DNA of 9,140 nucleotides, taken from Acidobacteriota bacterium (GTDB taxonomy: Bacteria > Acidobacteriota > JAAYUB01 > JAMOQF01). The notes beneath the pieces were generated by a model. That model had not been told where the DNA came from. It made no database searches and saw nothing but the letters and a program-made list of their open reading frames with translations. This document shows positions 1 to 6,078 of the stretch, one piece after another. The DNA lies in assembly GCA_027040585.1 (NCBI GenBank), contig JALULU010000211.1:1-9140 (forward strand), in the 5' to 3' direction. The position numbers and the translations under genes are program-made. The first letter of the stretch is position 1. Every line of letters starts with the position of its first letter.

Positions 1-258
1 TGTATCATCCTGAAGGTATCTTAAGGTGTATCCATTTTCATCCTCAACATTTGAGACGTAAAGATTTCCATTTATTTTAAATTTCAAAAAGTTTGTGTCA
101 TCAAGTATTTTTACCTTTACAATGTCAATTGCTGAGATGCTATTTTTTGTGGTATCTATTTTTATAAAGAGTTTTTCCTCTTCTATGTGATAATCTGGCT
201 GTGAAAAAATTTGAGCAATTGTTAAAAATATAAAAAGTAGAAATAGTATCTTTCTCAT
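1..258 (-). CDS. Secreted protein of unknown function, 5' part only (86 codons)
   Basis: An open frame starts at the ATG whose first base is 258 and runs off the left edge, so the C-terminus is missing. The first 19 residues look like a Sec signal peptide: R2/K3, a hydrophobic stretch ILFLLFIFLTIAQIF, and a likely cut after S19 before QPDYHIEE. There is no lipobox cysteine, so a soluble periplasmic or exported protein is expected. The ATG overlaps the lpxB stop as ATGA, and GGAGG (266-270) lies 7 bases upstream inside lpxB, so translation is probably coupled to lpxB. The visible mature part is rich in short beta-type segments (KLFIKIDT, IVKVKI, FLKFKINGNLYVSNVED). That pattern recalls the N-terminal beta domain of M1-type aminopeptidases and their inactive relatives, but no catalytic motif is visible, so this is only a guess. 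The existence of the gene is well supported; its function is unknown. Confidence 0.8.
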   Translation of the reverse strand, partial: MRKILFLLFIFLTIAQIFSQPDYHIEEEKLFIKIDTTKNSISAIDIVKVKILDDTNFLKFKINGNLYVSNVEDENGYTLRYLQDDT

Positions 259-1394
259 CCCTTTTCCTCCAGTAGTTTACAAAAAATTTTTCCAACCTCT
301 AAAAATGTGTCCATATCTCCAAACATATCTGAGATTTTATTTAATTTTTCCCTTATCTCATAGTAGATTTTTTCATTTTCATAAATTTTTAAAAAGGTCT
401 TAGAGATGTTTTTGGGGTTACACTCCTTTTGCACCAACTCTGGAACAATTTCCTCTTTTCCAATTAAATTTACCATCCCTATGTTTTTAATTTTTAGAAG
501 GGTTCTCCCAATTAAATAGGTGAGTTTTGATGTTTTATAGACGACAAAGAAAGGTATTTTTGAAAAGGTTGCCTCAAGAGTGGAGGTGCCAGATTTTACA
601 ATTGCCATGTGGGAGCTTTTTAAGATTTCAAAGGAGGGTAGATTTGAGGTAAAGATTTCTAAGTTTTTGTATTTTAAAAGCTTTTTTTCAATTAACTTTT
701 TTACAGATTGATTTGCAATTGGGATTACGAAAAAAAGTGATGGGTGTTTTTCTTTAATGAGCTTAATTCCCTCAAGGATTTCATCAAAAATGTGTTCAAT
801 TTCCTTTTTTCTGCTTCCTGGAAGTAATGCAATTGGGATTTTTTCGCTTTTTTGATTAAAAATTTCGTTTAAGTTGACTTTCTTTGCCCCTTCTACTTTC
901 TTTTTTAATGGATGCCCCACAAAGATAGATTTTACCCCCTCTTTTTTAAAGATCTCAGTTTCATTTGGAAAGATTGAAAGCATAAGCTTCACATATTTTT
1001 TTATCCTTTTTACCCTGTTATACCTCCATATCCAGATTGTGGGGCTTATGAAGTAGATTATTTTTACACCCAATTTTTTAAGTCTGGGTGCAAGAAAGAG
1101 ATTAAAATCTGGGAAGTCAACCAAAATTGCGTATTTAATTTTTTCATTTTTTACAGTTTCTTTTATTTTCCTTAAAAGTTTTAGATAATTTCCCAAAAGT
1201 TTAAAAGCCTCAACTGGACCAATTGCTGAAAGATTCTCCACATTTTCAAGGAGTTTAACCCCCTCTTTTTCCATAAATTCTCCGCCAGATCCAATGAATT
1301 CAAAGTATGGACATATATTTCTAATTGACTTTACAATTTCACTCCCATATTTTTCCCCTGAGTGTTCCCCTGTGATGATGAGAATTTTTTCCAT
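255..1394 (-). CDS. lpxB: Lipid-A-disaccharide synthase LpxB
   Basis: LpxB is a peripheral inner-membrane GT19 glycosyltransferase. It joins UDP-2,3-diacylglucosamine and lipid X to give the lipid A disaccharide phosphate, releasing UDP. The 379-residue length is normal for the family. Family motifs appear in order: GEHSGE (9-14), VDFPDFN (92-98), ISPTIWIWR (116-124), FVGHPL (158-163), LLPGSRKKEIE (190-200; R195 matches a functionally important Arg), KSGTSTLEA (267-275), and GMVNLIGKEEIVPELVQ near 306-322. One oddity is Glu14 where most LpxB proteins have Asp in GExSGD. No Shine-Dalgarno sequence precedes the ATG at 1394-1392. A minus-strand TATAAT (1407-1402) lies only 7 bases upstream, so the message could be leaderless. 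The gene is divergent from bamA-lpxA-lpxI instead of following lpxA as in many genomes, and it is followed by a coupled secreted-protein gene. Confidence 0.97.
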   Translation of the reverse strand: MEKILIITGEHSGEKYGSEIVKSIRNICPYFEFIGSGGEFMEKEGVKLLENVENLSAIGPVEAFKLLGNYLKLLRKIKETVKNEKIKYAILVDFPDFNLFLAPRLKKLGVKIIYFISPTIWIWRYNRVKRIKKYVKLMLSIFPNETEIFKKEGVKSIFVGHPLKKKVEGAKKVNLNEIFNQKSEKIPIALLPGSRKKEIEHIFDEILEGIKLIKEKHPSLFFVIPIANQSVKKLIEKKLLKYKNLEIFTSNLPSFEILKSSHMAIVKSGTSTLEATFSKIPFFVVYKTSKLTYLIGRTLLKIKNIGMVNLIGKEEIVPELVQKECNPKNISKTFLKIYENEKIYYEIREKLNKISDMFGDMDTFLEVGKIFCKLLEEKG

Positions 1395-1401
1395 AAATAA
1401 T

Positions 1402-1407
1402 ATTATA
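1402..1407 (-). promoter_or_regulatory. Candidate -10 element for lpxB
   Basis: A perfect TATAAT is read on the minus strand, with its last base 7 bases before the lpxB ATG. The hexamer 17 bases further upstream is TAAAAA, a poor -35. If this element is used, transcription would start at or next to the ATG, which fits the missing ribosome binding site. An alternative for a leadered message is CAGACA (1484-1479) with a 16-base spacer to TATTAT (1462-1457), also on the minus strand. AT-rich DNA yields chance -10 matches, so confidence is low. Confidence 0.3.
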
Positions 1408-1477
1408 AATTAAACTCTGGTATTTTTTTAGAGATTTAGCCATTTTCTTTCTGTTGATAATAAAGTTATAAAGTTTT

Positions 1478-1488
1478 ATGTCTGACAT
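1478..1488. repeat. 11-bp palindrome ATGTCTGACAT
   Basis: The arms ATGTC and GACAT are perfectly complementary around a single T. The shape is the same 5-1-5 as the palindrome at 1554-1564, and the two bracket the tandem 15-mers. It could be a protein-binding site, one end of a small mobile element, or chance. It overlaps the alternative lpxB -35 hexamer. Confidence 0.4.
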
Positions 1489-1496
1489 CATCTTTT

Positions 1497-1526
1497 AAAA
1501 TGTCGTGGTCTAAAATGTCGTAGTCT
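1497..1526. repeat. Two tandem 15-bp direct repeats
   Basis: AAAATGTCGTGGTCT (1497-1511) is followed immediately by AAAATGTCGTAGTCT (1512-1526), differing at one base. TGTCCCCC follows. A head-to-tail 15-mer pair with mixed composition is unlikely by chance in this AT-rich spacer. It may be operator half-sites or part of a REP- or MITE-like relic; the sequence alone does not decide. Confidence 0.7.
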
Positions 1527-1553
1527 GTCCCCCAATCATTGAAATTAGAATTT

Positions 1554-1564
1554 GTGCCTGGCAC
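1554..1564. repeat. 11-bp palindrome GTGCCTGGCAC
   Basis: The arms GTGCC and GGCAC are complementary around a single T. It is the most GC-rich short stretch of the spacer. From memory, GTGCCTGGCACC-like sequences, together with AGTCTGTCCCC-like ones, recur around Y1 (REP-associated/IS200-type) transposase genes in several bacterial groups. That makes this a candidate end of such an element, but the link is recollection and not shown here. Confidence 0.45.
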
Positions 1565-1599
1565 CATTTTAATTTTTTAATGGAAAAAATTTTTTAGAA

Positions 1600-1608
1600 T
1601 GTTATAAT
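1600..1608 (+). promoter_or_regulatory. Extended -10 promoter for the bamA operon
   Basis: TGTTATAAT combines an extended -10 TG with a perfect TATAAT (1603-1608), about 41 bases before the bamA ATG. The -35 position (about 1580-1585, ATGGAA) is weak, which is normal for extended -10 promoters. A self-complementary A6T6 tract (1584-1595) lies just upstream of the -10 and may bend the DNA. The predicted start site is near 1615, giving a leader of about 35 bases with GGAGG at 1641-1645. Confidence 0.6.
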
Positions 1609-1649
1609 TACAGTTTTTGAAATGGTTTTCTACTTAAATTGGAGGCTCA

Positions 1650-4229
1650 ATGTCTTTTTTAAATAATAAGAGAGTTTTTGTTTTCATACTCTTGTTTTCA
1701 TTTTTTACGTCCCTTATTTTTTCCGTGAAAATAGAAAAAATAATCATAAAAGGTAATAAAAGAATTCCTAAGAGCACAATTCTTTATTATATTTCTGTAA
1801 GAGAAGGGGATGAATATGATCAAAAGGTGATTGAAAATGATTTTAAATCACTTTATGATACTGGCTTGTTTAGCGATATAAAAATAGATGTAGAAGATGG
1901 AAAAGCAGGGAAAATACTTTATTTTATTTTGAAAGAGCGACCAATAATAAGGTCGATTAGCTATGTTGGATTGAGGTCGGTAAAAAAATCTGATATTTTA
2001 GATGAATTTAGCAAAAAAAAGCTTGGACTTACTGTTGATTCTCCATACGATCCCACTAAAATAAAGAAGGCTGAAAATATTATAAAAACCTTGCTTGTTC
2101 TAAATGGTAGACCTCTTTGTAAAATAAACACAGTTGTTGAAAAAATTCCCCCTGATTCTGTGAAAATTATTTTTAACATTACTGAAGGAGAAAAAGTAAG
2201 AATTGGAAAGATCCATTTTGTTGGAAATAAAGTGTTTTCCGAGAGAAAACTAAAAAGAACTTTGAAGTTGACTAAAGAAAGGGGGATTATAAGTATATTT
2301 AAGGGAACAGATAAATATCAACATGATAGGTTGATGTATGATCTTGAACAAAATGTAAAATCCCTTTACCAGGAGCACGGATATTTAGATATGAAATATG
2401 GTGAGCCAATTGTGAAGATAAAAGAGGGGCCAAGGGGTTTCATCCCATTTTTTAGAAAGACAAAAAAACAGTTTTATATAACAATTCCAATTGATGAGGG
2501 GCCACAATACCGAATAGATTCCATTTCCTTTGAAGGGAATACACTTTTTAAAAGTGATTATTTTAAAAAGGTAATAGGGCTTAAAAAGGGAGATATAGCA
2601 AATTTTAAAAGAGTTAAAGATGGAATTGACGATATTAAGAAAATATATGAGATGTATGGATATATTGATGTATCAATCACACCACATACAATTTTTAATA
2701 GAAAGAATCGTACTGTTAAAATAAAATTTATAGTAAATCAGGGTAAACAATACAGAGTAAATAAAATTGAATTTTTTGGGAATACGAAAACTCATGACAA
2801 GGTTTTAAGGAGAGAATTTAAGTTGGTAGAACAGGATGTTTTCTCAAAACCACTTTTAGATTTAAGTATTCAGAGAATAAATCAGCTTGGACTGTTTGAG
2901 AAAATAACAGATAAAGACTATGAAATAAGAAAAAATCCAGATGAAGCTACGGTTGATATTGATGTACACGTAAAAGAGAAAGGACAGCAGTCCATTGGAT
3001 TTACAGGAGGTATTAGTGGATATCAGGGAAGTTTTGTGGGATTAAATTATACAACAAATAACTTTCTTGGATATGGTGATAGCATGAGTGTTGATGCTAC
3101 TTTTGGTAGTAGAATGGTAGATTTTACATATTCATTTACAGATCCATATTTCTTGGATACAAATACTATGTTCGGATTTTCTGTATTTAATAGAAGGTAT
3201 GACTTTAATGTAAATGACTACACATACTTTTATTCTGAAAATGCTGAACAGCTTTACAGACAAAAATCTACAGGATTTTCAATTACAATTGGAAGATATT
3301 TAAAGGGATTCTGGAAATACACAATAACTTATAGATTCCAAAATTTTTCTTTTCCTTTAGATAGTATGAATCCAGATTATAAGTATTTAGTTGAATCCCA
3401 GATTTACTGGATGAATCCTGGACTACCAATAGATCAAGCTCTTTCCGGGTTAAAAAGATCTGAGATAATTCCTTCTATAAGTTATAATTCCACAGATGAT
3501 TTTTTCTTTCCAACAAGGGGGACTGATTTCTCTGCTGGAGTAGACCTTGCAGGAGGATTTTTGCAAGGAGATTTTAATTTATATTCCCCTTTTATTGAAT
3601 ATAAACATTATATTAAAGATAGATGGCTTTCAGGTGGTAGAAATGTACTTGCCTTTAGATTTAGAACAAGATTTATCTCTACTTTTGGAGATACTAAAGC
3701 CATACCATTTTTTGACAGGCTTTTCTTAGGTGGTGAATATGATATGAGGGGGTTTGATATAAGGGGAATAAGTCCCTATGCCATAATTTCTTCTGTTATA
3801 AAGGATAGTCGGGGAAATATTATCTATGACCCTGATACGGGACTTCCTGAGAGAAAAAATGTAATTCAGCCTATAGGTGGAGATTGGTCTACTTTGTTTT
3901 CATTTGAGTACAGAGTGCCTCTCGTTGGGCCAGTTACTCTTGTACCCTTTTTAGATGCAGGAATGACAACAGTTGTTCAGCATGATAAACTTGGTTTTTC
4001 TCCAGATACGAGAATATTTTTGATTGAAGATACAAACAGGAAGATAAGGTCCTCAACTGGGATTGAATTTCAATTTATGATGCCAATGATTAATGCTCCA
4101 TTCAGGTTGATTTTTGCATATAACTTTAAGAGGCTCAGGAAGGAATTTGTAATCAGAGATTATGGCTATATTTATAATTACAAAGAGCCCAAAACAACTG
4201 TACAATTTTCCATAGGGAAAAGTTTTTAA
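1650..4229 (+). CDS. bamA: Outer membrane protein assembly factor BamA
   Basis: BamA is the Omp85-family core of the complex that folds and inserts beta-barrel proteins in the outer membrane. The 859 residues begin with a Sec signal peptide (hydrophobic 9-23, likely cut after S25). Five POTRA domains follow at roughly 26-96, 97-180, 182-284, 287-364 and 367-444, each opening with a 'IxxIxfxGN'-like strand (IIIKGNKRIP, IHFVGNKVFS, ISFEGNTLFK, IEFFGNTKTH). A C-terminal 16-strand barrel occupies about 446-859. The hallmark loop-6 motif reads MRGF (699-702) in GGEYDMRGFDIRGISP, and DDFFFPTRG (616-624) is the usual turn before a barrel strand. The protein ends in VQFSIGKSF with a terminal Phe, as in a BamA beta-signal. 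POTRA3 has extra residues near 262-275, and the stretch after MRGF (707-745) is unusually long. The start is set by GGAGG (1641-1645) and the signal peptide. ompH follows after 28 bases. Confidence 0.97.
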   Translation: MSFLNNKRVFVFILLFSFFTSLIFSVKIEKIIIKGNKRIPKSTILYYISVREGDEYDQKVIENDFKSLYDTGLFSDIKIDVEDGKAGKILYFILKERPIIRSISYVGLRSVKKSDILDEFSKKKLGLTVDSPYDPTKIKKAENIIKTLLVLNGRPLCKINTVVEKIPPDSVKIIFNITEGEKVRIGKIHFVGNKVFSERKLKRTLKLTKERGIISIFKGTDKYQHDRLMYDLEQNVKSLYQEHGYLDMKYGEPIVKIKEGPRGFIPFFRKTKKQFYITIPIDEGPQYRIDSISFEGNTLFKSDYFKKVIGLKKGDIANFKRVKDGIDDIKKIYEMYGYIDVSITPHTIFNRKNRTVKIKFIVNQGKQYRVNKIEFFGNTKTHDKVLRREFKLVEQDVFSKPLLDLSIQRINQLGLFEKITDKDYEIRKNPDEATVDIDVHVKEKGQQSIGFTGGISGYQGSFVGLNYTTNNFLGYGDSMSVDATFGSRMVDFTYSFTDPYFLDTNTMFGFSVFNRRYDFNVNDYTYFYSENAEQLYRQKSTGFSITIGRYLKGFWKYTITYRFQNFSFPLDSMNPDYKYLVESQIYWMNPGLPIDQALSGLKRSEIIPSISYNSTDDFFFPTRGTDFSAGVDLAGGFLQGDFNLYSPFIEYKHYIKDRWLSGGRNVLAFRFRTRFISTFGDTKAIPFFDRLFLGGEYDMRGFDIRGISPYAIISSVIKDSRGNIIYDPDTGLPERKNVIQPIGGDWSTLFSFEYRVPLVGPVTLVPFLDAGMTTVVQHDKLGFSPDTRIFLIEDTNRKIRSSTGIEFQFMMPMINAPFRLIFAYNFKRLRKEFVIRDYGYIYNYKEPKTTVQFSIGKSF

Positions 4230-4257
4230 AAAAATTAATATAAAGGAGTGAGATTGT

Positions 4258-4794
4258 ATGAAAAAAAAGAGTTTACTTTTTATTTTTTTGGCTTGTCTTT
4301 TTTCTGTTTACACCTTTTCGCAGATAAAAATTGGACTTGTTGATGCCAATAGGGCTGTGCTTGGAACTGATGAGGGAAAGGCTGCTATGAAAAAGATAAA
4401 TGATTGGGCAAAGGCTCAGGATGAGAAGATAAGGGCTCTTCAGCAAAAACTTCAAACCAAGAAAGCTCAATTTGCGAAGCAGCAAAATATACTTTCTGAT
4501 TCAAAAAAAGAAGAACTTTTAAAGGAAATTGATAACCTTTCTACAAAAGTAAAAAGGGCTGCTGAAGATGCTAAAAGGAACTACCAGATGAAGCTTTCAG
4601 ATTTTGGGAACAAAATGGATAAAAAGATTACTCCACTGTTTAAGCAATTTGCCAAAGAACATGGATATACTGTTATTCTCTATTTGGACCCACGTACAGT
4701 GGCATATTACGACCCATCAGTAGATATTACAGATGAAATAATAAAACTATACAATAAAACATATCCCTATGGTGGGGCAAAAACTACTAAATAA
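4258..4794 (+). CDS. OmpH/Skp-family periplasmic chaperone
   Basis: Skp/OmpH proteins hold unfolded outer-membrane proteins in the periplasm and hand them to BamA. The 178-residue product has a signal peptide (KKK at 2-4, hydrophobic 6-20, likely cut after S21). QIKIGLVDANRAV (22-34) is the classic first strand of the family. A long charged helical region (about 38-125, rich in K, E, Q and A) is the coiled-coil tentacle. The C-terminal YTVILYLDPRTVAYYDPSVDITDEIIKLYN (137-166) is the closing strand and helix typical of OmpH. FLAC at 10-13 resembles a lipobox only weakly, so signal peptidase I cleavage is favoured. AAGGAG (4243-4248) lies 9 bases before the ATG. The position directly after bamA is the usual one. 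The equivalent gene is called skp or ompH. Confidence 0.92.
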   Translation: MKKKSLLFIFLACLFSVYTFSQIKIGLVDANRAVLGTDEGKAAMKKINDWAKAQDEKIRALQQKLQTKKAQFAKQQNILSDSKKEELLKEIDNLSTKVKRAAEDAKRNYQMKLSDFGNKMDKKITPLFKQFAKEHGYTVILYLDPRTVAYYDPSVDITDEIIKLYNKTYPYGGAKTTK

Positions 4795-4804
4795 ATAACA
4801 TTAT

Positions 4805-4825
4805 GGGGGATTTCTTCCCCCTTTT
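4805..4825 (+). terminator. Hairpin with short T run between ompH and fabZ (possible attenuator)
   Basis: GGGGGA (4805-4810) and TCCCCC (4816-4821) form a perfect 6-bp, mostly G-C stem with a 5-base loop, followed by TTTT and then AAA. It lies in the 46-52 base gap between ompH and fabZ. The stem is strong for such AT-rich DNA, but the T tract is short. Partial termination, or an mRNA-stabilising hairpin, is more likely than a full operon end. It could reduce fabZ-lpxA-lpxI-queE expression relative to bamA-ompH. No other promoter is evident before fabZ. Confidence 0.55.
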
Positions 4826-4835
4826 AAACAATTTT

Positions 4836-4840
4836 AGGAG
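4836..4840 (+). promoter_or_regulatory. Ribosome binding site that decides the fabZ start
   Basis: AGGAG ends directly against the upstream ATG at 4841, leaving no spacer. It is 6 bases from the ATG at 4847, the normal distance. The second ATG is therefore the likely start. Confidence 0.75.
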
Positions 4841-4846
4841 ATGGGT

Positions 4847-5299
4847 ATGAAGTCTATAATAGATGTTAAAGAAATTTTAAAAATTCTTCCTCATAGATAC
4901 CCATTTTTACTTGTAGATAAGATAGTTGAACTTGAAAAGGGAAGGAAAATTACAGGCATAAAGAATGTAACCTTTAATGAACCATTTTTTATGGGGCATT
5001 TTCCTGGTTATCCGGTTATGCCGGGAGTTCTTGTTGTTGAATCTATGGCTCAAACTGGAGCTATCCTTGCTGTAAAGTCAGTGGAGGATGTGGATACTGA
5101 AAATTCTGTTATATATTTTATGGGAATAGATTCAGCACGATTTAGAAAACCTGTTGTTCCCGGTGATCAGCTTATACTAAAAGGTGAACTCTTGAAACTT
5201 AAAAAAAATGTTTGCAAATTAAAGGCTGAAGCCTATGTTGAGGATACTTTAGTGGCTGATGCAATTCTTCTTTCTGTTTTAAGGAAAAAGGATGACTAA
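4847..5299 (+). CDS. fabZ: 3-hydroxyacyl-ACP dehydratase FabZ
   Basis: FabZ is the cytosolic hot-dog-fold dehydratase that turns (3R)-3-hydroxyacyl-ACP into trans-2-enoyl-ACP in fatty-acid elongation. It competes with LpxA and LpxD for hydroxyacyl-ACP, which explains its place among lipid A genes. From the chosen start the product has 150 residues, the usual size. Motifs are ILPHRYPFLLVDKI (12-25), NEPFFMGHFPGYPVMPGVL (44-62) with catalytic His51 in GHFPG, and the helix carrying Glu65 in VVESMAQ. FMGIDSARFRKPVVPGDQL (about 92-110) is also typical. The start at 4847 is preferred over the in-frame ATG at 4841 because of Shine-Dalgarno spacing; using 4841 would add only Met-Gly. lpxA overlaps the end by 8 bases. 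It is not fused to LpxC as in some lineages. Confidence 0.96.
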   Translation: MKSIIDVKEILKILPHRYPFLLVDKIVELEKGRKITGIKNVTFNEPFFMGHFPGYPVMPGVLVVESMAQTGAILAVKSVEDVDTENSVIYFMGIDSARFRKPVVPGDQLILKGELLKLKKNVCKLKAEAYVEDTLVADAILLSVLRKKDD

Positions 5300-6074
5300 G
5301 ATTAGTAAACTTGCCCTTGTATCTCAGAAAGCAATAATTGGTAAGAATGTTGAGATTGGTCCCTTTTGTGTTGTTGAAGATGGAGCAGAAATTGGAGACA
5401 ATACCATTTTAAAAGGTAATGTTTTTGTTTCTTCTTTTGCCAGGATAGGCAAGAATAATGTTTTTTATCCATTTACTTCCATTGGTACAGAACCCCAGGA
5501 TTTAAAGTTTAAAAATGAAGAGAGTTTTGTGTTTATTGGAGATAACAATATTTTTAGAGAAAATATAACTGTTAATAGAGGTACTGCTGAAGGAAACTTA
5601 AAAACAAGCATAGGAAATAATGGATTTTTTATGGCTTATTCACACATTGCACACGACTGTACTGTTGGGGACAATGTTATTTTTGCAAATGGCGCAACAC
5701 TTGCAGGTCATGTTGAAGTGGGGGACTTCGCAATTGTAGGGGCCTTTGTAGGTGTTCATCAATTTTGTAGAGTGGGAAAGTATTCTTTTATTGGTGGTTA
5801 TTCTGTTATTACAAGGGATACACTACCATTTCTAAAGACAGTTGGCTCAAGAAATTCCGCAAAAACATACGGAGTTAATTCAATAGGATTGAGGAGATTG
5901 GGATTTTCTGAAGATAGAATAGATAATATAAAAAGAATTTATAAAATTTTACTTAGAAGTAAAAAAAGATTGGTTGAAGCAATATCAGAAATTGAGAAGT
6001 CATTGGAAATGGATAGTGATGTTTTGGAAGTTTTAAATTTTGTTAAAAATTCCACCCGTGGATTTATAAGATAA
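5292..6074 (+). CDS. lpxA: UDP-N-acetylglucosamine O-acyltransferase LpxA
   Basis: LpxA performs the first step of lipid A synthesis, moving an (R)-3-hydroxyacyl chain from ACP to the 3-OH of UDP-GlcNAc in the cytosol. The 260-residue product begins with left-handed beta-helix hexapeptide repeats (about 5-175: AIIGKNVEIGPFCVVEDGAEIG and so on) and ends in the alpha-helical domain with the family's STRGFIR tail (254-260). The catalytic base is His121 in HIAHDCTVGDN, matching E. coli His125. His118, His140 and His156 match the other conserved histidines. Gly169 in FIGGYS aligns with the E. coli Gly173 chain-length ruler, suggesting a fairly long acyl chain; this is inference. GTEPQDLKF (65-73) is also conserved. 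AAGGA (5281-5285) lies 6 bases before the ATG, inside fabZ. Confidence 0.97.
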   Translation: MTKISKLALVSQKAIIGKNVEIGPFCVVEDGAEIGDNTILKGNVFVSSFARIGKNNVFYPFTSIGTEPQDLKFKNEESFVFIGDNNIFRENITVNRGTAEGNLKTSIGNNGFFMAYSHIAHDCTVGDNVIFANGATLAGHVEVGDFAIVGAFVGVHQFCRVGKYSFIGGYSVITRDTLPFLKTVGSRNSAKTYGVNSIGLRRLGFSEDRIDNIKRIYKILLRSKKRLVEAISEIEKSLEMDSDVLEVLNFVKNSTRGFIR

Positions 6075-6078
6075 AAAG

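Larger units (their letters stand above)
1395..1649. other. Divergent intergenic region between lpxB and bamA
   Basis: This 255-base spacer has no credible ORF. It contains, left to right: possible lpxB promoter elements (1402-1484, minus strand), an 11-bp palindrome (1478-1488), two 15-bp direct repeats (1497-1526), a run TGTCCCCC (1526-1533), a second 11-bp palindrome (1554-1564), an A6T6 tract (1584-1595), and the bamA extended -10 (1600-1608) and GGAGG. The segment 1497-1565 is visibly richer in G and C than the surrounding spacer. It may be an inserted or relic element rather than ordinary promoter DNA. Confidence 0.7.

Noticed and set aside
874..1056. 60-codon plus-strand open frame inside lpxB
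   Set aside because: It is antisense to a strongly supported lpxB with all family motifs, has no ribosome binding site or recognisable product, and is a shadow frame.
1497..1526. The 15-bp tandem repeat considered as a CRISPR remnant
   Set aside because: The copies are adjacent with no spacer between them and are too short, and no cas genes are nearby.
1564..1583. Inverted repeat CCATT...AATGG followed by A6T6, considered as a terminator
   Set aside because: The stem is only 5 bp, mostly A-T with a 10-base loop, and no gene ends there on either strand; it is better read as promoter-upstream DNA.
4258..4320. OmpH/Skp protein considered as a lipoprotein because of FLAC at residues 10-13
   Set aside because: Phe at -3 and Leu at -2 fit the lipobox poorly, and a normal signal peptidase I site after S21 directly precedes the conserved first strand.
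6046..6066. Hairpin TCCAC-CC-GTGGA just before the lpxI start, considered as a regulatory structure or terminator
   Set aside because: It lies within codons for the conserved LpxA tail NSTRGFIR and has no T run; coding constraint explains it.
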